Shown: piece by piece, positions 48,501 through 58,443 of the stretch
Layout of the letters: every line of letters starts with the position of its first letter
Position numbering within the stretch: the stretch's first letter is position 1
DNA from: Branchiostoma floridae
Taxonomy: Eukaryota > Chordata > Leptocardii > Amphioxiformes > Branchiostomatidae
DNA: 64,000 nucleotides
Assembly: GCF_000003815.2 (NCBI RefSeq)
Contig: NC_049986.1
Coordinates: forward strand, 3,136,402 to 3,200,401
Direction: 5' to 3'
Program-made: the position numbers and the translations under genes
The notes under the pieces: generated by a model
The model's input: the letters and a program-made list of their open reading frames with translations, nothing else
Told to the model about the DNA's origin: nothing
Databases searched by the model: none

Positions 48501-49543
48501 CCTTGACAAAACAGGGAATCCCTACCTAATGGTATCTGAAATAAAATGTACGTTTGATGGGTAACCAGGCCCACAATATGAACTTTGACCCCTATTATCT
48601 ATCCACGTCCTGGTAATAGATAAGACAGAAGGACAAAGCTCAAGCTGCCAGAATCGTCGTCCCACTTTACGTGTAGAAACACAGGTAAGACCTTAAAGTA
48701 TTTATGTGTTTTATTAGAATGAAGACATTTGACTTGGACCACAATACGTTGATAATTTGTGGGCGTTTCCTAATATAAACTTCTTATACTTCTTTTTTTC
48801 GTAGACCTAAAAACAAGTAATCTTTTGTGTGAATGTGTCAGGTTATTGTGTGTCCAGGGACACCTGAAAACAGGTCACAATCTGATTGTTATGTGTAATA
48901 AGATGTAACAAATCAAGGAATAAATAGCGAAATTTTTGTTAACACGACAAAAGTACAACTACTTTAGTGAGGTCTATAAAAAATTAAAATTCTACACTAT
49001 TGTTTCTACGGTACAAACATTCGTGGATATATTTGCGTACTTGTGCACAGTAAGGGTTATCGCCTCCCAGATTGTAGTTGAATTTATCTATCTATCAAAT
49101 AGTAGCGAATTCTTTAGAATTTTTCTTTAGAGCAAGCGGACAGAAATGTACAACAGTTCTCTTAATGCAAACCAGGTTGTCTAATTCCCCTGGGACGTTT
49201 TGTTACAAAACAGAACCTTCCGAACCTGTTTTGTCGGTACGCAAACACCTGCAGGGCAAATTTCGGTATTTAGACTGCCTGCCTATTCTTAACAATGGGA
49301 ATCATGGCAGAAAGATTCTGTCAAAAATCACCTACCTACGAGTTTTAGAACATAAAAAAACTCACATTGGCATGGTTGTCCGGCCTATAATGTGTAATTT
49401 GACGACAAAACAAGGGGGAAAAATACGGCATAATTACGTTATACGGGATCATAACATTTTGACCCTTTTTCACTGCCTGTAAACAACACCAAACACCTCA
49501 TTTTTAGAACCTACTGCAACCACAAACATTGCTAAAAATCAGT
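45515..49543. repeat. Second palindrome, about 4 kb, diverged
   Basis: Left and right segments pair in order: 45515-45960 with 49120-49543, 46800-47130 with 48780-49092, 47200-47300 with 48620-48760, 47330-47478 with 48283-48600, and 47618-47645 with 48256-48284. Indels and substitutions are common, so it is older than the 16.7-kb palindrome. Termini contain TTTTAGAACCTACTGCAACC. The left arm carries an extra stretch, 45961-46800, with a LINE tail, and the loop has a (GGTA)n run near 47597. No transposase frame survives. It is probably a foldback-type element or a head-to-head pair. Confidence 0.85.
46640..46760 (+). pseudogene. LINE ORF2 C-terminal fragment
   Basis: The frame from 46652 reads RDQSFCPFCPN, then GIEDESHFVMDCLQYNDKR. 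This C-x2-C ... E-x-HF-x(3)-C pattern matches the C-terminal zinc-knuckle-like motif of the LINE at 63426-63500 (CPTCHDNIENESHF). It is a short remnant, present only in the left arm of the second palindrome. Confidence 0.7.
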
Positions 49544-49549
49544 TTCTTC

Positions 49550-49734
49550 AACACAATAAATAGGTTACAACGTAAGGGGACTTTTGATGAAATGAAAAAA
49601 ACTTACGGTGATGATGCCCCATCATATGACCTTGTAAAACGCTGGCATCCTGAATTCAAACAAGGTCGGAAGTCTGTGGAAACAGCTCCCAGACCTGGTC
49701 GTCCCTCTTCTGCCATTGATGAGGCATCTGTCGG
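49550..49734 (+). pseudogene. Mariner-family transposase, N-terminal fragment
   Basis: The translation contains FDEMKKTYGDDAPSYDLVKRW, then FKQGRKSVETAPRPGRPSSA. YGDDAPSY, VKRW-x-x-EFK-x-GR and the GRPS AT-hook-like motif form the second helix-turn-helix region of mariner transposases. The catalytic domain is missing: after about residue 67 the similarity stops. The fragment begins within a few bases of the end of the second palindrome. Confidence 0.8.
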
Positions 49735-52700
49735 AGGACCAACCTGGGATGTCCTACAAGAACGGTGTCCAGAGCTACATCAAATGATGGGAGAAATGCA
49801 AAACTCTGGGTGTTTCCTATGAAGAGAAAGACTAATAGTCTGTGTAACACAAACTCCGCTGTCCAGGGCTCTAACTGGCCCCTCCCCGCGGAGTTTGTGC
49901 TCCACTAGCTATAACCTGGGGGAACTGTTGTAGAAAATACCAACACCAATGGCAAGCCAGGATTTTGGTCAAGCCCCCATTACCGTGGAAACCAGTGTAT
50001 TAGCATGTCTCCACCACCCAGACGGTGGGCGGGCTAGTTGCCTCTCCCATTGTCTGTGCCGGGCTGTGGTTCTCTGTGTGAAGGACCCATGGGAGCAGAG
50101 GCATGTTTGTGTTTAATAGGAAAACAACGTCTTGTGCCAGTTGTGGGGATTTCAAGAAACTTGAAGGAATCTTGGAGCGCAGACTTTCCTGGAACTATTA
50201 TTTTGCCTGGTGGTGAGATTTTATGTGGCCAGCAACGAAAGCTTGGCATAAAGTACATTTTTAAAAATCTATATAGGCAGAGAACTGCAGAAAAACAGTT
50301 GGTTCACAAAAATGCGCCATGTTGTTGTGACAGTTGAAGCCTGTCAACCTCCTTGGTCAAACTTCTCAGAACCATGATATGTCCCTCCTATAATGATTGG
50401 CACATCAAAAGTTATGCCACAGGCACATCTACCTAAATGAATGCTATTCTATGTATTGAAGGGTAATTTTCACATTAGTTCTTCGGTGTAGCGGTTGTTA
50501 AAAAAAGACATCATTTTATAATAGTAGAACTCTGTTCCCACCATCAGTACAAGTGGCACAGATCAGAGAGATCAACTACAGATAAGAGGTGTGATGCTGT
50601 CAATCACCACATAGCAACCCACCCCAGTCCATAGCAACCAAAAGCCAGGCTCTGGTGGGCTCCAGGCAATTACATACATTATCCATATATGGAAAACCCA
50701 GTTCCCTTGACTAAGGGCTATTCTCTATCAAGCTGATAGTGGGCCGGCGGATGTTTGGCGGGCTGCTATAAGCGAGATTTAATCAGGCTAAAAGACTAAT
50801 AACTGTGCCAAGTTTCATTAATCTCCTGCTATGGGAAATGGGTCAGGGGCATTACTTATTGAATGCCCCTCGTATATACAACACAGTAGAGAATCATATT
50901 GTATTGAGTAATTTCTAACTTACATCATTTGTGGACTACTCAATGATAATTGTGTTGAAAATGAGATCATGTGTATCGCAACTTCACAATTTTTGCCCTG
51001 CAACGTAGAACTAAGTTCCCCTTTTCATGCTAGACAATGTGAAGGCCATGTTTCTCACTTCATAAAATTTGATCAAAATAAAAGCATACATGTACAATCA
51101 CACACTGTCCTTTTTCTTATTAATTTTTATGTGTAACTTTAATATATGGTCACTGCAACTCCTGACTTACAAGAGCATACGTTTCTCAAGATTCACATGA
51201 TATTGAATACATTCAAGTTGTACATATACAATATATGTTGAATATATTTGTTTCACTCACTCTCTCACTGCCATTAGTTTCCATAGTTTGCATCCATATT
51301 ACAGTCTTATTTGCATACTCGGCACAATTCCCTGGTTCGAAACCGAGAGTGGATGTTTTTTTCCTTTTTAAATATTGAAGATAATATATAAATATTCTAT
51401 TTATTTATTGATATTATATTTTTATATATAATTTTTATTATTATTTTAGTATTCATTTCACATATGCAAGGCCTTTGTCTTATGAACAGGACTTCATGAG
51501 GACTACCTGAGTATATTGATAGATTTTATAATGAACTTATTGTACATTTTAAAATAAAGTTGTAAGCCAAGACCCGCTATTAAACAGCACTCCTTTCCAA
51601 AATAACAATTTTTCTTATAGACGCAACAGCCCTTGAGTGACTTTTTCTAACAGATTTTACTTCAAGAAAAAGACAGGTCACACTCATAAACGTAGACGAA
51701 ACGCCAGCTTTTTTTAAAAGTACTTGTTTTAATCTTTTGACCTGAACATGCTATGGTCTTGATTTCTTGGTGACAGATAGCTTGTGACATAGGAAGAGGA
51801 TATATAGGTTTGGGCCCCCTAGCGAACTGCAGGGGCAATTTTGTCAAAATCTTCCAGGGAGCATAACGGAACATAGGAATGATGGATTTCTATGATATTT
51901 AGCATGTAGGTATTTTTGGCAGAGATGTACATAATGAAGTGAAAATTATGCAAATTTTGACTTAATTTGCATACTTTATGAGGAAAAAATCTATATTTCC
52001 AGCATTTTCCATTATAGGACTTAAATACATGTAACATGTGAAATTGGTGGCAGGTGGAAGATTATCAGATACCAACTATGCAAATAAGTCCTAGTTTGCA
52101 TAATTAATGTGAAAGTGTCCTAATTCATCGAAGTGCATGTAGTAAATGATTGGATTGTCAACATTGTGACCTGTGTAAGTTATTTAAAGGTGTCCATGAC
52201 GAAGCATAAATTATGTAGATGTCCAAGTCATTTGCATAATCAGAATATTTCATGGAGGTATGAGGTCTCCGAACTCTTGTTGTCTCTGTAACCCGCTTGG
52301 TTCGTCGGATGATGGTCACATGTGCTGTCTTTTCTCTCTCTCTCTCTGGTTTTTACAACGAAGCTGAGTCAGATCATATCTCAAGTAGGAGCCAGCTATG
52401 TGAATCACATTACCGGCAGTTCGCCCAAGTAAACCGTGCCATGCCATGCCAAACTACGTCGTAGATGTATGAAGTCTGTATTTTCAGCAAAGTTAAGACA
52501 TAGATTTGGTTCACATCAGTTACCACTCACCGTTCTACAACTTAAATGATTTTGTTTGTGCTATAGAGCAGAGTCGTTTGACTGCCTCTAACTTTCTCCC
52601 AAGCAAGGATCCATACACCAGTTTGCTCTCTTTTCTTTTAACTTCTGGCACTGTCAAAGTCGTCGTACGGTTTTGAGGTCTTAAGATTTTAGCAGGCCAA

Positions 52701-52847
52701 GAAGACCAAGCCAACTGCTGACAAGGATGTAATACTGCTTTGTTTTAAAGGTAAACTGTCGAATTTTGTACGACGCAAGCGCGATGGTGATTGTTACAAG
52801 AATGCTTTCAATTTACGATCGTACGACGTACGTGAACGACCACTAAC
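49735..52847. other. Intergenic region, AT-rich, with dispersed repeats
   Basis: No gene is seen. The region includes a reverse copy of the dispersed repeat (51690-52100), a very AT-rich block (51350-51560), a (CT)n run near 52330, and GGCGGGC/GGCCGGC-containing repeat debris near 50020 and 50745. Confidence 0.5.
51690..52100 (-). repeat. Dispersed repeat, copy 2 (reverse)
   Basis: Landmarks ATCTTCCAGGGAGCATAA, GATGGATTTCTATG and GATGTACATAATGAAGTG are complements of those at 18405-18790. Confidence 0.75.
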
Positions 52848-53073
52848 ACCCCTGTCACATTAGCCACGATCTTCGGGCGTATCGATGGAAGATCGGCCAT
52901 TTTTAAGATCGACAGGGGGTTGCGCGTATTTTGCACCTGAAAACCGTCCCTGTCACATATAAGCCATACTTTGTACTTTGTGCATTGTTGTGCAATAAAA
53001 TTGCAATATTATTATTATAAACAAGGCTCGGGCTCTTGCCGCAGAATCGATTTTCGCCAAATGTGGCAGGGGT
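52848..53073. mobile_element. 226-bp MITE with ACCCCTGTCACATT ends
   Basis: The left end ACCCCTGTCACATT pairs with the right end AATGTGGCAGGGGT, with one mismatch. The interior contains inverted ATCTTCGGGC/GATCGG motifs and a second CCCTGTCACAT. It ends about 95 bp upstream of the METTL27-like start codon, so it may supply part of the promoter. A related segment lies near 16650-16740. Confidence 0.6.
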
Positions 53074-53166
53074 ATAAAGAACATCTTGCGGCCAAAAGCC
53101 GTATTGGAACTAATTTAAAAACTATCTATACCCTGTGTTTATTGCTGTAGTCACGCTATACACATC

Positions 53167-56100
53167 ATGTCAGCGGAGAAAAAGACACCCCCCGAGATGT
53201 TCGACCCAAAATGCAATATGACCCCGGAAATGACGGCAAAGCTCTACGACAACTGGTCTGGTTACTATGAAGAGGTGCGTTGCTAGCATGCTGGGTGAAA
53301 ATTTACACCCTAGAAACTAGACACAAACAAACAAACAATTGGTTTACAATTTTACGATAGATACATTCTGACGTCACAGCTTTTCGACAGTGTTTACATC
53401 ATAATGTATTTTCCCAGCAGATGTTAGGTCGGACCATTTTCTGATTTCTGCCATTTCCATTGCACATGCGCATCAAACCGTGAGTAAGCTTATTGTCTCT
53501 CCCCACAGGAGATTATAACGCAGCGGAACTGCAGAGCTCCCCGTGTCTGCGCAGGCGCTGTAGCAAAAGCCCTGGGCGGGTCGGACCGAGGGAAGGCCCG
53601 GGTTCTTGACGTGGGTGCCGGGACCGGAGCGTGCGGGGAAGAGGTGAGAAGGTCCGGGTTCTTGATGTGGGTGCCGGGACCGGGGCGTGCGGGGAAGAGG
53701 TGAGAGGCCCGGGTTCTTGATGTGGGTGCCGGGACCGGAGCGTGCGGGGAAGAGGTGAGAAGGCCCGGGTTCTTGATGTGGGTGCCGGGACCGGAGCGTG
53801 CGAGGAAGAGGTGAGAAGGTCCGGGTTCTTGACGGGGGCGGGGACCGGAGCGTGCGGGGAAGAGGTGAGAAGGTCCGGGTTCTTGGGGGTGCCGGGACCC
53901 GAGCGTGCGAGGAAGAGGTGAGAAGGTCCGGTTTCTTGACGGGGGGCGGGGACCGGAGCGTGCGAGGAAGAGGTGAGAAGGTCCGGGTTCTTGACGGGGG
54001 GCGGGGACCGGAGCGTGCGGGGAAGAGGTAAGAAGTCCGAGTCAGGATTGATTGATTGATTGATTGGTTTATTGGTTAAACGCTTTATGGCTAAGTTGGG
54101 CTTCACCAACATAGACGCTGTGGACGGGAGTAAGGATTGATTAATTGATTGATTGATTGATTGATTGATTAGTTAAATGTTTTATTACTTCTTAGCTCGC
54201 GAAGTTGGGCTTTACCAACATAGACGCTGTGGACGGGAGTCAGGGCATGCTGAGCCAGGCCGAGGGGAAGCACATCTACAACCGACTCATCTGCGCCTTT
54301 GTCGGACCGAACCGTCTGGACATCGAAGCCGGTAACTCCGAGTGTTTAGACTTGGCTGGCGTTTTGACATGTTCTCCCAATGTCTTTTTACAGTTCAAAT
54401 GTTGCTAAGTCTTTACTTAACGATGTCTGAGATATACATGTAGTAAATTGAATCTCCGCAAACAGTTTCATCAAGTTGGTAAATCAGTACTAAATAAGTT
54501 TCAGTTTTTTAACTAGAGTTTGGCGACCTCATACCTCCATGAAATATTTAGAGCTTTTGTAAATATTATGCAAATCGCTTGCACATTTTCATGATTTATG
54601 CATGGTGATGTTCATCACTGACTAACATACACATGTCAAGTATAAAATTCCCATCAATAATCAGTAAGCGGTTTAGTAATTTTCGTATATATTTTGCAAA
54701 TCAGTTCCTCATTAGCATACTTGGTATCTTCTTATGTTCCATCTATCATAATTTACAATTATTGAAAACAATTGAACTATGCAGTTTTCACATTAATTAT
54801 GCAAATTAAGTCATTACTTTCATAACATGTATATCATTATGAACATCTTTGCCTAAGGTACCAGCATGCCTAAAATGATGTGAATCCGTCATTTCTTTCT
54901 GCAGTTGTCCTCTTTGGAATGTCTTGCCAAAATCACGATGGTAAAATTTGGCCCCAAAATTTCCAGACTTCTATGTGGGGATTTAGAACACGAATCGGGT
55001 TCGATCTGACGCGATCGCGCGCGAATTGAACAGAACGGGCGTTCTATTGGAGGTCACTCGCGGTCATCCGCAGGTTGTTACAGTAAACACGCAGAAAACG
55101 CCCTCATTTTCCCGGGTGCCGTGCGTCAGAAGAAAAACAAACATTTTCACAAATATAAACCTTTATCTGGCAAGCTTAGTTTTGCTGCCGCTTAGTTTGG
55201 AACATGTGACATGTAACAAAGCTGCTGGTGTCACTATTGGTGACCTTGAATATTACAACACTTGTTTACGGCGGTATCAGTTACTCCATGTCCCTATCGG
55301 TGATACTAGACATACGGCCAAACATGGTATTTAAATCGCTTACAAAACGCGGGCAAATCAACTCTTTCAGGACTTCTATTGTCGACAACTAATATCTCCA
55401 GCTTTGTGTCTTAGGGATTTTTGAAACATGGATGCAATTTTGAATTACTAGTCTTTGAGTTAGAAAATTTGAAAAAAATGCTGATTTTTCGACCTTATTT
55501 TGGCTGTAAAAATAGTTTTAAGTAGAAGTTGAAAATATCTGAGACAGAAAGTTTTATCTTGATATCATTACCTATATGATATAAAAGATTTGTATTTTCA
55601 GTCAAATTTAGGACCAATCTAAATATGGTATTTGTTTTTTTGGTCCACCAAACACCCTTTCTAAATCAACCAACTAGGCACATTTCAGAAAACATTGAGA
55701 CAAAACTGTGCAGCACACGTACACGGTAAGATACGTGTACACACTGCCAGTTTTCATTTAATATCGACGAGGCACATGCGAGGGGTTGCTTTTCTAACTA
55801 CCATGATCTGTTGGAATATGTTCCAGTTACTGTCAGGTCCCCCGGAGCGCGCGCGCGGGAGCCCCGGTAACCCGATACCCAACGTTCGAATGGAAACTTT
55901 GGGGCCAAATTTCACCATCATGAATGCCCCTGCAGTTTCAAAAATTAATGTTAGGGGGCTGAAACTTGCGCCACTTTTAAGTTATTGAGAGGACCTGTGT
56001 CCTTTACAGACACCTATGACGCCATCGCTTGCAGCGCTGTTTTCGCACCCAACCACCTGAAGGAGGACTGCCTACCTGAGCTCATACGGGTCGCCAAACC

Positions 56101-56331
56101 AGGTGAGCAGAAGGTCCAGACACGCTATATTCAACGTGGTGTGGATATATAGGACTAAGAAAGAAGGAAGGAAAAAGGAACAAATACGCACGCTTACGCA
56201 CACAAACACACGCACGCATATACGTAAATATTATTCTATAACAGTTTCCGTCTCGCCCCGGCTATATCGTTATCACGTTCCTTGAGAGTACCTGCACACA
56301 TGTCACTTTAGTGACAAGCTAGAGCCGCGCG

Positions 56332-56404
<73 letters not shown>

Positions 56405-56429
56405 GTGACAAGCTAGAGCCGCGCGCGCG

Positions 56430-56510
<81 letters not shown>

Positions 56511-56767
56511 CCTAACCGTCCACCTGTCGTCTATAACATATCCTATTATATCCTATAACAGCCTCCGTCTCGCCCGCAGGTGGCTATATCATCATCACGC
56601 TCCGTGAGGAGTACCTGTACATAGTGGAGGATTACATTGACAAGCTGGAGCCCGCCATGGCCCGTCTGCAGGACGAGGGACTCTGGGAACGAGTCAGCCG
56701 GGATGTCTTCAAGATGTACGAGGTCGAAGACAAAGACGGGATCACCTTCGTCTTCAAGGTCCTGTAG
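53167..56767 (+). CDS. METTL27: METTL27-like (WBSCR27-like) SAM methyltransferase, five exons
   Basis: Exons are 53167-53274, 53509-53643, 54196-54331, 56010-56102 and 56580-56767; the phases join cleanly to 219 residues, complete from ATG to TAG. The N-terminus has KLYDNWSGYYEE. Motif I, VLDVGAGTGACG, ends exon 2 and binds S-adenosylmethionine. Exon 3 has the acidic motif II region (FTNIDAVDGSQGML), exon 4 YDAIACSAVFAPNHL and exon 5 KPGGYIIITLREEY followed by a short C-terminal part. Layout and the YDxW / DGSxGML / KPGG landmarks match METTL27, a small class I methyltransferase, probably cytosolic, whose substrate is not defined here. Exon 2, exon 3, exon 5 and the 3' end each have tandem partial copies beside them. 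Confidence 0.88.
53590..54030 (+). repeat. Exon-derived minisatellite with eight splice-donor copies
   Basis: Units of 53-56 bp repeat the last part of exon 2 (GTTCTTGACGTGGGTGCC, GGGACCGGAGCGTGCG, GAAGAG) together with its donor. GT donors in GAAGAGGTGAG context start at 53644, 53700, 53755, 53811, 53865, 53918 and 53973, and a GTAAG version at 54028. Only the first keeps the frame: reading on meets TGA at 53701-53703. The long reverse-strand open frame over this array (53513-54112) is a by-product of the repeat. Confidence 0.93.
54089..54132 (+). pseudogene. Partial duplicate of METTL27-like exon 3
   Basis: GGCTAAGTTGGGCTTCACC through GCTGTGGACGGGAGT repeats the first 40 or so bases of exon 3 (54196 onward). 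It is flanked by TGATTGAT runs. It lacks the acceptor and is followed by TAAGGATTG, so it is not a usable exon. Confidence 0.9.
54332..56009. other. METTL27-like intron 3 with repeat insertions
   Basis: A diverged copy of the dispersed repeat lies at 54770-54975. An inverted pair, ATGGTAAAATTTGGCCCC (54939 onward) and its complement (55895-55925), encloses about 950 bp, possibly an inserted element. Open frames at 55026-55334 and 55695-55988 have no recognised domain. Confidence 0.6.
56233..56508 (+). repeat. Decayed exon 5 copies with (GC)n(AC)n(AT)n microsatellites
   Basis: CTATAACAGTTTCCGTCTCG, GGCTATATCG, ATCACG and GACAAGCTAGAGCC at 56233-56325 match the exon 5 acceptor region and coding sequence. 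The GACAAGCTAGAGCC end recurs at 56404. Each copy runs into GCGCGC, then ACACAC, then ATATAT. This intron therefore holds two decayed partial copies of the next exon, expanded by microsatellites. Confidence 0.8.
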
Positions 56768-56897
56768 CGGGCGACATTTCTGTTCAAATATGATCACCTT
56801 CGTCTACAAGCACCTGTAGCGGGCGACATTTCGGCTCAAATGTGATCACCTTCGTCTACAAGGTCCTGTAGCGGGAGACATTTAGGCTCAAATGTGA
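56741..56897 (+). repeat. 52-bp tandem triplication of the coding end and 3' UTR
   Basis: Units start ATCACCTTCGTCT at 56741, 56793 and 56845 (52-bp period) and include AGGTCCTGTAGCGGG. The first unit holds the real last codons (ITFVFKVL) and stop; the other two repeat them in the 3' UTR. Confidence 0.95.
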
Positions 56898-56906
56898 CTT
56901 GCTAAA

Positions 56907-56912
56907 AATAAA
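56907..56912 (+). terminator. Polyadenylation signal of the METTL27-like gene
   Basis: AATAAA lies 140 bp after the stop codon, and a T-rich tract follows about 40 bp later. Confidence 0.65.
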
Positions 56913-58437
56913 AGTTCAATGATTAGATTCATTTTCTAGTCATGCTGGTTTTTTTTTTACATTTCAACAACATTCTCTATACTTGACGAGTGTGTTGACT
57001 AAATGATTCAATAACGATGTTTGTCCGGCCTTCTGCAATTAGGGCCTAGCGTAAATATCAATACTACCAGCCGTATAATCACCACCTGGCGAAACACACC
57101 AGCTTCGCAGGCAAGCAACGGCGACGGAGACAAGTTCGGTTATATCGAACGGCCTGTCACACCTAAACCCATTATTTTCGTTGTTTTGCTTAGCTTCGCG
57201 TAGCCTACTTTTGCTTAGTTTATTTTAGTTTAGTTTAGTTTATATATCTTGGCTTAGTTTATTTCAGTTTAGTTTATTTCAGTTTAGCTTAGTTAAGTTC
57301 AGTCTAGATAAGATTTCTTTATTTCACAAGGATAGACACGTCGCCTCTCGGTGGTTGTCATCAATCATGGCACGAAAACTGGTATTTATGCACGCTTAAA
57401 TCTAACGTTGTTGTGGACACTGAAATCACAGCGTATTCATAAAGCCTCTCGTGCCTTTTCTTCGCTTGGCAAGATTTGGAACAACAGTAGTAACATTCTT
57501 CTGTCTGATCGACATTCTTACAACTGTTATCCCTCTAGAGATTTTGTTAGTTTGTAAATATGCCGTACCTTCAAATTGAACTAATCTCTGTCGATTTTAG
57601 AATTTAGCTGTAATAGAAAATCTATCATGATATTAATGAACGGAATATCTGACATATCTTCGATAAAATGCATCATGCCTCAAAAGTACGGTTGGATTGT
57701 TTCTCGATCTCAGTGTTGCACATGTATGTACCCTGGTTGACAGAAATAATATCGCAGCAAACTGACGTTTTCCTTCAAGGGGCTGCGGTGTGCGGAAACA
57801 AGGCAACTCTTGCCTGCTCACCTGCCGCGGGACCTTCCCTTCCTAATCTCATTATTCTGGATTGACCAATGAGCGAGCGCCACGCCGAGGCTCAGGCCTC
57901 AAAGAAAGAAAGAAAGGCTGTAAAGTGTAATAAGGGTTGTGTACAAGAATACTCAGCTCCATTTGTTTGTTTCACACGGAAAATATCAGGTTTCTCCGTT
58001 TGTAAGAAAATATGTCTCAGTGGTGATGTGTATGTATGTAGTCTTTTGTTCATTTGTTCCCGCGCCCAATCAGTTGGACTATGTATACTATAAAAATTTC
58101 CGGATTCCCTCGGACCATATCGACTTGTCAGGTGAATTCAAACTCAAAGGCTAACAGATCCAGTTACGTGCACATCCGATCCTCTTAGCCAGCCAGCCTG
58201 TGTAAATTTCCCCTAGTTCTGTCTGAGGCGATGGATCAGACATTTCTATTGACTAGTGGATTGGAAACATACTAATGGGCATTGATGAGGAATGGTTAGA
58301 ATTTTTACGTTACATAGATCAAAAGCGACCCTTATCAATCACTACCGGTACTGCAGCTTGGCACATACACGTACTGTCAGGTTGGTTCATGGACTGCAAC
58401 AATTACACCAACTGCTAGGGGTCCCCAATGTCACGTC
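56913..58437. other. Intergenic region, repeat-rich
   Basis: It contains a low-complexity TTTAGTTTA run (57200-57300), the direct copy of the dispersed element found in reverse at 25050-25560 (57550-57890), and a half-copy of the hairpin MITE (58317-58365). No gene is recognised. Confidence 0.6.
57550..57890 (+). repeat. Dispersed element, copy 2
   Basis: Landmarks TGCCGTACCTTCAAATTGAA, GGGGCTGCGGTGTGCGG and GCGGGACCTTCCCTTCC match 25299-25560 and one 62-bp unit in reverse complement. This copy has a single unit where the other locus has four. Confidence 0.75.
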
Positions 58438-58443
58438 GACTAA

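Noticed and set aside
51325-51365. GGTTCGAAACC, resembling a tRNA B box, followed by a T-run
   Set aside because: No A box or acceptor stem upstream, and the surrounding bases do not form a T-arm stem of the right length.
53513-54112. 199-codon minus-strand frame rich in Pro and Arg repeats
   Set aside because: It is the antisense reading of the exon 2 minisatellite, an artefact of repetition.
57351-57557. Frame with FSSLGKIWNN, faintly like a LINE ORF2 end
   Set aside because: The similarity is too short and lacks the flanking motifs.
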